Of a stretch of 64,000 nucleotides of DNA, positions 43,422 to 52,890 are shown in pieces. Origin of the DNA: Candidatus Gastranaerophilales bacterium (GTDB lineage: Bacteria; Cyanobacteriota; Vampirovibrionia; Gastranaerophilales; Gastranaerophilaceae); the NCBI GenBank assembly GCA_910587815.1, contig CAJUNK010000011.1:16727-80726 (forward strand), read 5' to 3'. Numbering within the stretch: position 1 is the stretch's first letter; each line of letters opens with the position of its first letter. A program made the translations under genes and the position numbers. Below the pieces are notes generated by a model, which worked only from the letters and a program-made list of their open reading frames with translations, was not told where the DNA came from and did no database searches.

Positions 43422-43754
43422 TAGTTTTTCTCCCGAATCTAATTAAAGCACTACCCAAATCTTATATTTCCTTTCCATTTAAATTAATGAAAAGGCTTGT
43501 CCTAACTGAATTTAATATTATTATAACCTTTAAGAGCTAGTATACAAGTGTACTTTGGCCAATTATTAACATCATGTAACAAACTTGTAATGGCTTGCAT
43601 AGCTTGTGTATTAAGGGATTGGAGGGTCTAAGATAAACCATGCACATGGCTTTCCATGATTTGATACATGTAAAACCCATGGGGGGTGCATGTTTTCATG
43701 ATTTTAAATTTCATTAATTTTGGTTAAATATAGTTAAGAAATGTAAATGTTATA
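43422..43754. other. Intergenic region with a CATG-rich inverted repeat
   Basis: This stretch holds no plausible gene. At 43639-43692 CATGCAC and GTGCATG form a perfect 7-bp inverted repeat enclosing several further CATG words (CCATGATTTGATACATG, CCCATGG), so it can fold into a branched structure or serve as a binding site. A GTATACAAGTGTAC stretch lies near 43540. The promoter of the cysteine-rich gene must lie in the proximal part, but no clear consensus is visible. Confidence 0.45.
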
Positions 43755-43785
43755 AAATTTCCATGCCAAATGAGGCATGGAAATT
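43755..43785 (-). terminator. Terminator of the first glucanotransferase gene
   Basis: On the minus strand AATTTCCATGCC pairs perfectly with GGCATGGAAATT around a 6-base loop and is followed by TTATAA. The T run is short, but the stem is strong and lies about 30 bases after the stop codon. Confidence 0.75.
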
Positions 43786-43817
43786 AAAAAAACTATGAAA
43801 AATTAAATGAATTGTCT

Positions 43818-45839
43818 TTAAACAACCGTATCTAATCTGTTTATTTGTTCCACTGTCATCTTTTCAATATCAAGATTTGCTCTATCAGATTTATCAGCCT
43901 GCGTTCTTGATAGGATATTTCCTCTATGTCTTAAATATGCATCAAACTTTTCTACTCTTGCATATAAATCAGGACGTCTTTCTTTTGTGCCGTCATGTTC
44001 CATACGGAATTTTTGGGCGCCTATCATACTGCAAACATTACCGTTTTGAAGATTTCTGTGATATTCTTCAATGTAGTTTTTATTTAATCTATTTTTGTAA
44101 TCTACATCTCCGTTTATACCCATGCCACCTGTATGGTAATCAATCTTTTCTTTCTTTGCAAGCAAATCATTTAACTGTACAAAATTATTCTTCACAGTGG
44201 TGATTTCAGCAAGTCTGCCTCTCATATATTTATACATGTGCTGCGGTGTATGTGGTTCATCTTTAAAGTATCTCCAGCCTTCATGTACACCATCTTCCGG
44301 TCTTAATTTGAATATACGCATCAAGGCGCCTATTTGTTCATCAGATTTTGTTGCATCATTTGCACAATCTACAAAGCCTCTGCCATCATGGTTATTTGGC
44401 CCAAGCATTATATTATCATCCTTAAAGCCAAGATTTTCCTTTAAAAATGCAGCGTTGCCCCAGCCTATATTATCGCTGTCATTTTTTTCATGTTCTGTTG
44501 ATAGGATAATCATGCCATCTAGGTTTTTTACCCTGTCTATATTATCATAGAGCCCAAAATCATTGGCATCTGCATCACATTCATACATTAATTTTCTTGT
44601 ATCAAAATCAGGGCCTTTTACTTCTTTTGCAGTTTTTTCAATGAAATCTGTAATCTTTGTTCCTGCATCCGGATGCCTGTATTGTTTATCGCCAAAGTGG
44701 AAGGATGGGCGCATATATGCCCAGCCTACATCAAATCTTATGCCATCAAAGTAATTTAGATGATGTGCAACTTTTGCCTTTAATACTTTATGTGCTGCAC
44801 TATCTTCTTTTTGGATTAAATCATAATAATGTAATACCGGAAGGCCCCAGCCTGCGGCTTCACCTTTTCTGTGGCCTTCTTTTAAGAAAGCATCCGGGAA
44901 AACCTGTTCTTCTGGCCATGAAAAACCGAGAGGGCAATCACCAAAAAGTTCTATTCCTTCTTTATTTGCAATATTTTTTGCATCCATTAAAGTGTTGTGG
45001 CCCAAAAATTGCTTAAATTTATAAAATTCAATTTCATCTTTATACTGTTCTTTATATTTATTATACTGAGGCATTTTTTCTGCTCTGATTTTTGGGTCAG
45101 AGTCAAATCCTACAAAGAAATCTACTTTTGCTGTACCCCAATCTTTTAAATATGGATAAAGAGCAAGCCTTGTATATATATCATCATAATCAACAGGTTC
45201 TTTTTGATTTTTAAATTTTTCAAAATCTTCCCTTAATTTTTTAAGTTCAGGGTTTGGATTTTTATCATTTTTAAAATTATCAAAGGCTTTGTGTAAAATA
45301 TCATTTACAGGATAATCTTCCTGGTTTGTCCATCCTAAGGTTGTTCCAAAATTGATTAAATTTTCATAAGAATGTATATTGCTTATTTGTTTATTTCTTG
45401 CAACCATTTCTTTTGCATCTTCTCTATCAAGGATGTATCCGTATTTTTCAGATGCTAAATCGAAAGGATTAATAATATCTTCACCGATGGAGAATGTACT
45501 TCTATTGTATGCGCCAGGATAGTGATTATCAGAATATACCTGCTTATCTGTTAATTGGCCAAGAGGCACTGTTTTTGCTGTGTTTGCGCCTGCGTATACT
45601 TTTGCAAATTTATAGAATTCACGCGCCTCCTGTGAGGTTAATTTACCAATGCCGGTATCTTGCCTGTTGCTGGAGGGCAGCGCAGGGCCGTAAAATTTCA
45701 GGATGTTTATACCATTCTGATATCCTTGGTCCTTTTTGATATCTTCGTTTAATTTTATTAACTGTCTTTCCTGTTTGGTAGATAACGCATCCCCAAAATT
45801 TGGAGAGTAGTTTATTCTAGCAATACCGTTAACCTTCAT
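43818..45839 (-). CDS. GH77-like 4-alpha-glucanotransferase, paralogue 1
   Basis: Protein of 673 residues in the amylomaltase family, which moves maltosyl units between alpha-1,4-glucans. FDGIRFDVGWAYMRP carries the nucleophile Asp near residue 370, LMYECDAD the acid/base Glu, and GPNNHDGRGF the third Asp. GDCPLGFSWPEEQVFPDAF also matches GH77. It differs from ordinary MalQ by an N-terminal extension (SPNFGDALSTK) with the NFG-type motif. It is the second gene of a tandem pair. Its leader contains GT-rich text (TGTGTGTTGTGTG) before GCAGGTGAC and the ATG. Confidence 0.88.
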   Translation of the reverse strand: MKVNGIARINYSPNFGDALSTKQERQLIKLNEDIKKDQGYQNGINILKFYGPALPSSNRQDTGIGKLTSQEAREFYKFAKVYAGANTAKTVPLGQLTDKQVYSDNHYPGAYNRSTFSIGEDIINPFDLASEKYGYILDREDAKEMVARNKQISNIHSYENLINFGTTLGWTNQEDYPVNDILHKAFDNFKNDKNPNPELKKLREDFEKFKNQKEPVDYDDIYTRLALYPYLKDWGTAKVDFFVGFDSDPKIRAEKMPQYNKYKEQYKDEIEFYKFKQFLGHNTLMDAKNIANKEGIELFGDCPLGFSWPEEQVFPDAFLKEGHRKGEAAGWGLPVLHYYDLIQKEDSAAHKVLKAKVAHHLNYFDGIRFDVGWAYMRPSFHFGDKQYRHPDAGTKITDFIEKTAKEVKGPDFDTRKLMYECDADANDFGLYDNIDRVKNLDGMIILSTEHEKNDSDNIGWGNAAFLKENLGFKDDNIMLGPNNHDGRGFVDCANDATKSDEQIGALMRIFKLRPEDGVHEGWRYFKDEPHTPQHMYKYMRGRLAEITTVKNNFVQLNDLLAKKEKIDYHTGGMGINGDVDYKNRLNKNYIEEYHRNLQNGNVCSMIGAQKFRMEHDGTKERRPDLYARVEKFDAYLRHRGNILSRTQADKSDRANLDIEKMTVEQINRLDTVV

Positions 45840-45948
45840 TTGTCACCTGCTTATACACAATTCTTATCACACAACACACACCAATTAAAACACATAAAGC
45901 TGTTTTCTTGCTACTATACAAAGTTTTGTAACAAGAAGTTTACAATGT

Positions 45949-47811
45949 TTAGGCTATGCAATCAAAGCTTTTTGAAGCCTTTTCCTGCTTCCTTTCTTCC
46001 TTATTTGCTTCTTGTTCTGTTTTGGCGCCTTCTTGTCTTAAATAATCTGCATAATAGGAAACTTTTTCATAAATTTCAGGATTATTTTTATCTAATCCTT
46101 TAGATTCCATTGCAAGTTTTAGAGATTCCATTAAATTAAAGCCCATGCCTTTTTGTAGGGCTGTGTGATATTGTCTTTCAAAATCTTTATTTGTTCTGAA
46201 TCTATAATTTTCAACATTTGTTGTCTGATCATCCATATCGCGTTTTGAACCTAAAACATCAGTAAAATAGAGGAATTGGTTTTTGGTTGTATAAAGCTGC
46301 GCAAATTTTGCCTTCACAAATTCTTTTGGGTTATTTATGAGGGTAATTTTATCCATATTAAATAATTTAGATAAAACATCTGCATTGTTTGCTCTTTTTT
46401 CTAAAGTTTTTCTATCACGACTTTCAGCTAAAATCCTTAATGGCGTGCCATCATGGTTATTTGTGCCCATGATAAATTCATTTTCTGTAAGGCCTGTTTT
46501 TTTGAAAAATTCAGGGCTGCCCCAGCCTTCGCCACCATTGTGCTGCCATTCTGTTGTAAGGACATTTACAATATTTCTAATATTTGGAATTGGTTTTGGG
46601 GGTGTTTGTTTCCAATCAAACATTTTTTCAAAACCATCCATTTCATAGATTAATTTTTGCGTATTAAAACCATCTCCTTTGATTTCTTTTGCCCTTTGTT
46701 CGATAAAATCAAAGAGATTGCGGCCTAAATCAAAATGTTTTGGGTCTTTATCTTTTTTGCCTGTTTGTGCTATAGCATAGCACCAGCCCACATCAAACCT
46801 GATGCCGTCATAATTTTCAAGGAAGAATGATATCTTATCGTTAAATACTTTATGGCTTTCAGAATTTTTATCTAAAATTGTATCAAAATCAAGCGCAGGA
46901 AGGCCCCAGCTATATAAACCTATGCAAGCATCTTTTTCAAAGGCATCAGGATGTGCCCAAACTTCCTGATTTGAAAAACCAATAAGGCAATCCCCAAAAA
47001 GATCTTTTCCTTTTGCATTTATCTTTTCTTTTGCAATATCATGTTCTTTTTTGGCTAAAAATTGTCTGAATTTAAAGAAATCTATTTCATCCTTATATTG
47101 TTCTTTATATTTTGCAAATTTTTGTTGTTTTTTCAATGAAGTATCAAAACCTTTAAATAAATCCGGTTCATCTTCTGCAATAAAAGGGTATAAGGCAAGC
47201 CTTGTATATGTATTTTGAACAAGGTCTTTTTCTTTAAATCTTTCAAATTCTTCTTTTAAATCTTCAGGCGCATTTAGTTTAAAATTTTCATAGGCTTTTT
47301 TTAATGGTTTTAATATTGGATAATTTTCATCTGTACCAAGTTCATTTTCATATTCTATACGTTTTTTGTTTGAATTTAAATTAAATTCCTCAATATCTTC
47401 TTTTTGAAGCAAGCCCATATTAACTAAATTTAAAAGATTAATGTTTTCTTCGCCAAATGTTGTGGCAGTTTTAAGATACGAGCAATTAAAATGCGCCCAG
47501 TGTTTTGTGGTTTGCCCCATAGGAAATTCTTTTATGGCGTTAGTATCTGTGTAAAAACACATTTTATCCACAAAATCTATTGCAGAGTCTGAATTTAATT
47601 TGCCTATTCCTGTATCAAAGACATCTTGCTTTGGCATAGAGCCTGAATGAATTTTTAAGATTGATACTCCATCATCAATTTCTAAAATTTCTTTTGCCTG
47701 CTTTGCAGTATTTGAATAATCCTCTTTTTTGCTTGTAGGAAGTGCTTTTCCAAAATTCAAACCATTTTTTTGGGCAACAAAATTTGCATTAAAACTTGCA
47801 TTTACTCTCAT
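45949..47811 (-). CDS. GH77-like 4-alpha-glucanotransferase, paralogue 2
   Basis: Protein of 620 residues, clearly related to the neighbour downstream: FDGIRFDVGWCYAIAQ (nucleophile Asp near residue 340), KLIYEMDGFE (acid/base), MGTNNHDGTPL and GDCLIGFSNQEVWAHPDAF. The N terminus has GLNFGKALPTSKKEDY, again with the NFG motif. The pair is a tandem duplication that has diverged. Both likely work on glycogen or imported maltodextrin. The leader TATGTGTTGTTGTGTAAAGG precedes the ATG. Confidence 0.88.
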   Translation of the reverse strand: MRVNASFNANFVAQKNGLNFGKALPTSKKEDYSNTAKQAKEILEIDDGVSILKIHSGSMPKQDVFDTGIGKLNSDSAIDFVDKMCFYTDTNAIKEFPMGQTTKHWAHFNCSYLKTATTFGEENINLLNLVNMGLLQKEDIEEFNLNSNKKRIEYENELGTDENYPILKPLKKAYENFKLNAPEDLKEEFERFKEKDLVQNTYTRLALYPFIAEDEPDLFKGFDTSLKKQQKFAKYKEQYKDEIDFFKFRQFLAKKEHDIAKEKINAKGKDLFGDCLIGFSNQEVWAHPDAFEKDACIGLYSWGLPALDFDTILDKNSESHKVFNDKISFFLENYDGIRFDVGWCYAIAQTGKKDKDPKHFDLGRNLFDFIEQRAKEIKGDGFNTQKLIYEMDGFEKMFDWKQTPPKPIPNIRNIVNVLTTEWQHNGGEGWGSPEFFKKTGLTENEFIMGTNNHDGTPLRILAESRDRKTLEKRANNADVLSKLFNMDKITLINNPKEFVKAKFAQLYTTKNQFLYFTDVLGSKRDMDDQTTNVENYRFRTNKDFERQYHTALQKGMGFNLMESLKLAMESKGLDKNNPEIYEKVSYYADYLRQEGAKTEQEANKEERKQEKASKSFDCIA

Positions 47812-47920
47812 AATTATTCACCTTTACACAACAACACATAGGATATAAAACATAAAAAAGATTTTTTTTGCTATTTTGTCATTAATTTTTAGATAATTTC
47901 AAAGCAATTTTTATACATAA

Positions 47921-47948
47921 AAAGCACCCTTTTAAATAAGGGTGCTTT
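47921..47948 (-). terminator. Terminator of the ribbon-helix-helix gene
   Basis: AAAGCACCCTT pairs perfectly with AAGGGTGCTTT around a 6-base loop. On the minus strand the A/T tail (TTATGTATAAAAATT) follows. It lies about 50 bases beyond the stop at 47998 and ahead of the glucanotransferase pair. Confidence 0.82.
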
Positions 47949-47997
47949 AAAATTCTTTTGGGTTGCATTTTGCTTTATAAGCTTTTTAATCAATCTT

Positions 47998-48186
47998 TTA
48001 ATCAAGCAGGGCTTCTAAGATTGAAGCATTTTTCTGGGCAAATGTATTTTCACGAATTTTTGTTCTGTGAATATATGTTCTCAATGCTTCACGGATGAGT
48101 TCAGAACGTGAACGGTTTTCTGTATCTGCAACTTGATCAATCTCATCTAAAAATTTTTCGGGCATTGAAATAAGTACTCTTGCCAT
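47998..48186 (-). CDS. Ribbon-helix-helix (CopG/NikR-type) DNA-binding protein
   Basis: A 62-residue protein with the RHH fold: beta-strand ARVLISMPEKF, helix LDEIDQVADTENRSR, turn, helix SELIREALRTYIHRTK. It dimerises to bind DNA. Such proteins serve either as antitoxins or as stand-alone regulators; no toxin gene is next to it on either side, so a regulator is more likely. GGAGG lies 9 bases upstream of the ATG. It precedes the glucanotransferase pair on the same strand but is separated by a terminator. Confidence 0.9.
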   Translation of the reverse strand: MARVLISMPEKFLDEIDQVADTENRSRSELIREALRTYIHRTKIRENTFAQKNASILEALLD

Positions 48187-48392
48187 TGGTTTAATTCCTC
48201 CATTATATTCTCTAATTCAATTATTTTTTGTATTGGCTCTCTGTACTTATATAAAGTTTTTTTATATTAAAAAATTGACTATTTTGTATATATTTTTTAT
48301 ATTTCTTGTAATATTTCTTAATAAATATCTGCTAAATAATGTTTAAATGACAGATATACAAAAATTTCAGCAATTTTTGTGTTTTTAAATTT

Positions 48393-48791
48393 TTAGATTG
48401 CAGCTTCTTCTTTGTAATCTTCATATTCTAGAAGGCCTAAAGAATCTTCCTGAAAAGTATCACATTCTACCTTTACAAGCCAGCCTTTTTCCCAAACATC
48501 TTCATTTATTAATTCTGGTGAATTTATAAGTTCTTCGTTTACTTCAATAATTTTTCCGCTAACAGGCATGTAGATTTCAGATGCAGCCTTTACGGATTCT
48601 ATGGTTGCAAATACTTCGTTTTTTGTAAATTCTGAACCAACTTCAGGCAATTCTACAAAAACGATTTCGCCCAATTCTTCCACGCCATAATCAGTGAGGC
48701 CGATTATAACAGTATTACCATCTTCAAGTGCCCATTCATGGGTTCTAGAGCATAGTATTCCTTCGGGTGCTCTGGACTCGGATGTGCTCAT
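48393..48791 (-). CDS. gcvH: Glycine cleavage system H protein
   Basis: Lipoyl carrier of 132 residues. THEWALEDGNTVIIGLTDYGVEELGEIVFVELP is the family start, and IESVKAASEIYMPVSG holds the lysine that carries the lipoyl group. The C terminus has an acidic extension (EDYKEEAAI) beyond the usual end. No gcvT, gcvP or lipoate ligase lies next to it, so it may serve a glycine cleavage system coded elsewhere or supply lipoyl groups in lipoate relay. Confidence 0.94.
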   Translation of the reverse strand: MSTSESRAPEGILCSRTHEWALEDGNTVIIGLTDYGVEELGEIVFVELPEVGSEFTKNEVFATIESVKAASEIYMPVSGKIIEVNEELINSPELINEDVWEKGWLVKVECDTFQEDSLGLLEYEDYKEEAAI

Positions 48792-48945
48792 TGTTTCCTT
48801 TTTCCTTTATTTTATGTTTTATGTGGTGCATTGCTGATTTTTAGCAATTTAATATTGCACAATTTATTTATTATCATATTTACACCTTTGTGCCAATAGT
48901 TTTTAAAAAAGTGTTAAGTGTTGTATCAAGATTTATATAAACTTT

Positions 48946-50103
48946 CTATCGCACATAAATTCTTGGCAGGCGGACTTTTAGTCTGCATGTTAATTCATAA
49001 TTTATCGTATTTAAAATTTTTGCCCATTCATCAACAGAGTAATAATCTTTTTCATCATATCCTAGAAGGGTTATAATATCTCCTTCTTTTGCTTCAATAT
49101 CTTCTATATCAAACATCATTTGATCCATTGTGATGCGGCCAATTTGTTTTATCATTTTGCCATTTAAACTTGCAAAAATTCTATTAGACAAATTTCTTGA
49201 AACGCCATCTGCATAGCCTATAGGGATTGTTGCTATTCTTGTATTTTTTTGTGCAATATAAGAATACCCATAAGATACTCCATCTCCTTTTTCTATAGTG
49301 TGGATATTTGTTATTCTGCCTTTTAAACCCATAACAGGTTTGAGTTTTGGTATTTCAATATTACATTTTTTGCCATAAGTTAATGGGGAAAGCCCATATA
49401 AAATAATTCCAAGACGTATCATATCGCATTCAATGCCTGGGTCAACAAATGCACCAAGACTGTTTTGGCAGTGGATGATTAAACCTTTTCTATCAATTGA
49501 ATTTATGACATTTTTAAAATTTTCTTTTTGAAGTTTTAAAATTTCAGGGTTTTCAACATCTGCAAAGTGGGTGAAAATTCCTTTTAGGTCAATATACTCA
49601 GCATTTTGTACCTGTTTTATAAAATTGAGAGCTCGTCTGTGGCAAATTCCTATTCTGTTCATCCCTGTATCTATTTTTATATGGGCTCTTAACTTTTTAC
49701 CAGTTCTTTCATACAGAATTTTTGCGGCTTCAAGATGTTCATTATTAAAAATTGAAACCGTGATATTATTTTTTATAGCACTTTCAAATGCCCAAATTGG
49801 AACTGCTCCTAAAACCAAAATTGGCACAGTTATTTTATTTTGCCGAAGTTCTAACCCTTCATCTACACTTGCAACTCCAAATGCCTCTACTCCGCATGCA
49901 ATAAGCGTTGGGGCACACATCAGGCTGCCATGGCCATAACCATCAGCCTTTATTGTTGCTAAAAGTTTTGGTAAATCTTTATTGTCAGGCAAATTTTTTT
50001 TTATTTTTTCTTTGATTGAATTTATATTATATTCTAGATTTCCAAGATTTATTTCAACCCAGGCATCCCTTAGTTTATTTACAGGAAGGGCTCTGTTTAT
50101 CAT
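48946..50103 (-). CDS. alr: Alanine racemase
   Basis: Makes D-alanine for peptidoglycan. It has 385 residues. LLATIKADGYGHG contains the PLP lysine, DTGMNRIG and HCQNSLGAF barrel residues, GLSPLTYG the PLP-phosphate region, and GDGVSYGYSY the catalytic tyrosine from the second subunit. IGYADGVSRNLS and GRITMDQMMFDI complete the pattern. It lies 2 bases after folD and is likely the last gene of a five-cistron-like minus-strand run that starts at 52844. Confidence 0.96.
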   Translation of the reverse strand: MINRALPVNKLRDAWVEINLGNLEYNINSIKEKIKKNLPDNKDLPKLLATIKADGYGHGSLMCAPTLIACGVEAFGVASVDEGLELRQNKITVPILVLGAVPIWAFESAIKNNITVSIFNNEHLEAAKILYERTGKKLRAHIKIDTGMNRIGICHRRALNFIKQVQNAEYIDLKGIFTHFADVENPEILKLQKENFKNVINSIDRKGLIIHCQNSLGAFVDPGIECDMIRLGIILYGLSPLTYGKKCNIEIPKLKPVMGLKGRITNIHTIEKGDGVSYGYSYIAQKNTRIATIPIGYADGVSRNLSNRIFASLNGKMIKQIGRITMDQMMFDIEDIEAKEGDIITLLGYDEKDYYSVDEWAKILNTINYELTCRLKVRLPRIYVR

Positions 50104-50105
50104 AA

Positions 50106-50957
50106 TTATTCCTTAGTCCTTGTTTTTAATAAGTGTAATTCTAAAGTATTTTCCATAAGCATTGCTATTGTCATTGGACCAATGCCGCCAGGAACCGGTG
50201 TTATATTGGATGCAACGTCTTTTATGGCATCAAAATCCACATCGCCCCTTAGTTTCCCATCATCTTTTCTTATTATTCCAACATCAATAATGGTGGCATT
50301 CTTTTTTACCATTTCAGCGGTCACCATGTTTTCTGTTCCTGTTGCAGAAATCAAAATGTCGGCTTTTTTTGTAATTTCAGGCAAATTTTTTGTTTTTGAA
50401 TGAGCAATAGTAACCGTTGCATTTTCATTCAATAAAAGCATTGAAAGAGGTTTGCCTACGATATTTGAACGGCCTATAATAACAGCATTTTTCCCTTCTA
50501 TTTGAATATTATGGGTTTTTAAAAGTCTTATTATACCCTTTGGGGTGCAAGGGATGGCATAAGGCTTTTCATTTAATAAAAGTTTTCCCGCATTAATTGG
50601 GTGAAATCCATCCACATCCTTTTTTGGGTCAATTTTATCTAAAAAATCATAGGTATTTAAATGTTTTGGCAGAGGCAATTGCAGCAAAATACCATCAATA
50701 TTGCAATCTTTGTTTAGTTTTTCAATTAAGTTTAAAAGACTTTCTTTTGTGGTATTTTTGGGTAATTTATGAATAATGGAATTAAAACCTGCATATTGTG
50801 CCTTTTTTTCTTTATTTTTAACATAAATACTACTTGCAGGGTTGTTTCCTACCAATATTACAGCAAGACCTGGTGTCGTATCAAGTTTTGATACTTGTTC
50901 TTTGATATTATCAAGAATTTTATCTGCGCATGTTTTGCCGTCTAAAATTGTTGTCAT
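50106..50957 (-). CDS. folD: Methylenetetrahydrofolate dehydrogenase/cyclohydrolase
   Basis: Bifunctional enzyme of 283 residues interconverting methylene- and formyl-tetrahydrofolate. SSIYVKNKEKKAQYAGF carries the catalytic lysine, DGILLQLPLPKHLN the folate site, GRSNIVGKPLSMLLLNENATVT the NADP loop, and PVPGGIGPMTIAMLMENT the C-terminal signature. It lies between alr and a CooC-like ATPase. Together with the MetE-like protein upstream it points to one-carbon metabolism in this run. Confidence 0.96.
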   Translation of the reverse strand: MTTILDGKTCADKILDNIKEQVSKLDTTPGLAVILVGNNPASSIYVKNKEKKAQYAGFNSIIHKLPKNTTKESLLNLIEKLNKDCNIDGILLQLPLPKHLNTYDFLDKIDPKKDVDGFHPINAGKLLLNEKPYAIPCTPKGIIRLLKTHNIQIEGKNAVIIGRSNIVGKPLSMLLLNENATVTIAHSKTKNLPEITKKADILISATGTENMVTAEMVKKNATIIDVGIIRKDDGKLRGDVDFDAIKDVASNITPVPGGIGPMTIAMLMENTLELHLLKTRTKE

Positions 50958-50982
50958 GGTTTATTGTCCTTAAAATTTTATT

Positions 50983-51729
50983 CTAAAATTCCATATTTTG
51001 AGGCAGATTTAATCTTGAATAAAGATTTTTTATAATTTCGTGCAATTCATCATCATCTGTTGTATTGTCTCTATCTTCATATTTTTTAATTAATGCTATA
51101 GTATCTAGGGAAAAAGAATTTGCAGCCTCAAGTGCTTTTGTTTCACATCCTTCTTTGATTTGGTTTAAAACCACCCCAAATTGCCCGGATGCAGCATGTT
51201 TTTTATTGCTTTCATAAATAATTGATGCCAAATGAAGTGATGCTAAATCTGCTTTTGTAACAAGCAATGTGGTGTCAATTGGGTAATCTACCAATTGAAT
51301 TAAATATTTTAGGTCATATTCGCAATCAAATATTACAAAATCATATCTATCGATTAATTTTACTAAAGCTTCATTCATTTGTTTTGTAATTGGACAAATA
51401 CAATCTTTTGAAGCTACAAGGTGTGATGCAATGATTTCAGCATTATCATCTACTTCGGTCAAAATGTCTTCAAGCGCCCATTCAATGTATTCTTGTTTTG
51501 TCATTTTTTTTGGAATACCTGTATTATATTCATGTTTTCCACTTCTTATCCCATAGATGGTGTTGCTTATTTTAAGGCCGAATTTCCCTGCAAGTTCCTG
51601 TGTTAAATCATTATCTACAAGCAGGATTGTTTGCTCAGGGAAAGTTTCTTTTATAACATCATATAAGGCTTTTACTAATGTTGTTTTGCCGCTTCCGGAT
51701 TTTCCTATTACTGCAATTGTTGATGTCAT
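50983..51729 (-). CDS. CooC-like P-loop ATPase
   Basis: SIMIBI-class ATPase of 248 residues. MTSTIAVIGKSGSGKTTLV is a deviant Walker A that keeps the extra lysine of the MinD/ArsA/CooC group (Lys10), though Ser replaces the usual Gly after it. LLVDNDLTQELAGKFGL is the switch region, and FVIFDCEYDL takes the Walker B place. CooC proteins insert nickel into CO dehydrogenase or serve related cofactor assembly. No CODH gene is visible here. It overlaps the MetE-like gene by 4 bases, so the two are translationally coupled. Confidence 0.75.
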   Translation of the reverse strand: MTSTIAVIGKSGSGKTTLVKALYDVIKETFPEQTILLVDNDLTQELAGKFGLKISNTIYGIRSGKHEYNTGIPKKMTKQEYIEWALEDILTEVDDNAEIIASHLVASKDCICPITKQMNEALVKLIDRYDFVIFDCEYDLKYLIQLVDYPIDTTLLVTKADLASLHLASIIYESNKKHAASGQFGVVLNQIKEGCETKALEAANSFSLDTIALIKKYEDRDNTTDDDELHEIIKNLYSRLNLPQNMEF

Positions 51730-52844
51730 AATTCCGCCTTGTCTTTGGTTTTTAAAGTTTCAGATAATTCTTTTGTAAGGCTTAGGGCTTTTTTTGCAAG
51801 TTCAACATTCAATGAACCACAGCCGCAGCTTGGGGTAATAAAACAGTGTTTTAACAATAGAGCTTTATCAAGATTTTTTGATGTAAAACATTTAAATGCT
51901 TCAACAAATTTTTCATAAGCTAAAGTTTTATTAAGATTTTTTAATATATCTTTATCAAGGGTTGGAATTATTCCAAAGGATAAAACACCCCCCTTTTCTA
52001 TAAATTTTTTGAGTTTTGCTGCATGTGTACCCACACTTTGAGCGTAAAAATAGGCGTCAAAATTTATAATATCAACTTTGCTTTCAATTGTAATATCCCA
52101 GTCTGTTTTGCCGCAGCAATGAATGCCAGACAGTGCACCAAATTTTTTAATGTCATCAGATATTGTTTTTAACATTGAAATAACATCTTCTTTTTTAACA
52201 GAAACAAAAGCGCAAGAACCCACCTGTGATATGCTTGGTTCATCCATAAAAATTACTGGAGTGCTACTGTTGCACAATTTTTTAAATTCTTTTACCTGCC
52301 ATAGCGCCTTTAGGGATAATGTTTTTATGATTACTTCACGCAGCGTTTCATTGTAATAAGCAGATTTGCCGTTATTATCAGAAAAACTCGTAGAAAATGT
52401 AAAAGGGCCAGTAATAGAACCTTTTATAAAATTAGGCGTCGTGGATTGAGCTTTTAATTTTTCAAAGAAAGTATCTATTGAATTTGAATATGGTTTTGAA
52501 ATTTTATATTTATCCAAAATCTCTTCGCATTCTGATAACTCATTTGATGAAATAACAGTTTCATAATCAATAAAAAGATTTTCCAACTCTTCAAAAAACT
52601 TTTCATCGTTATCATCAAGGTAATATCTGTCTCCGTCATATTTTAGCCCTATAAGGTTTTCACTAAATTGAATAGCCATATCTTCTTCTTTTTTAAAATG
52701 CGGAAGCTGCGGCCAATAGGGAAAATTCGGGCAACATTCAAAAACATAATCAACAGCATCAGTTGGTGCATTTTCATCCTTAAAAGGAAGCGAACCAATA
52801 CCTGTGTACGACAAGCTTAATTTTTCTAATACCTTTATATCCAT
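51726..52844 (-). CDS. MetE/UROD-like methyltransferase domain protein
   Basis: Protein of 372 residues with the barrel of the cobalamin-independent methionine synthase C-terminal/uroporphyrinogen decarboxylase superfamily. FIKGSITGPFTFSTSF, FMDEPSISQVG, GIHCCGKTDW and FITPSCGCGSL are visible; His/Cys of HCCGK and Cys of SCGCG fit the zinc site of MetE. It lacks the N-terminal half of MetE. Such short forms are found next to CODH/ACS genes and are thought to transfer methyl groups, but the real substrate is unknown. It heads the run with the CooC-like ATPase, folD and alr. Confidence 0.78.
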   Translation of the reverse strand: MDIKVLEKLSLSYTGIGSLPFKDENAPTDAVDYVFECCPNFPYWPQLPHFKKEEDMAIQFSENLIGLKYDGDRYYLDDNDEKFFEELENLFIDYETVISSNELSECEEILDKYKISKPYSNSIDTFFEKLKAQSTTPNFIKGSITGPFTFSTSFSDNNGKSAYYNETLREVIIKTLSLKALWQVKEFKKLCNSSTPVIFMDEPSISQVGSCAFVSVKKEDVISMLKTISDDIKKFGALSGIHCCGKTDWDITIESKVDIINFDAYFYAQSVGTHAAKLKKFIEKGGVLSFGIIPTLDKDILKNLNKTLAYEKFVEAFKCFTSKNLDKALLLKHCFITPSCGCGSLNVELAKKALSLTKELSETLKTKDKAEL

Positions 52845-52890
52845 AGTTCTTATTTTATTATAAAATAAGAAATGAGGATATATATTAACT

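Noticed and set aside
47998..48186. Antitoxin of a type II toxin-antitoxin pair
   Set aside because: The RHH protein has no small toxin-like gene on either side; a 200-bp gap and a terminator flank it.
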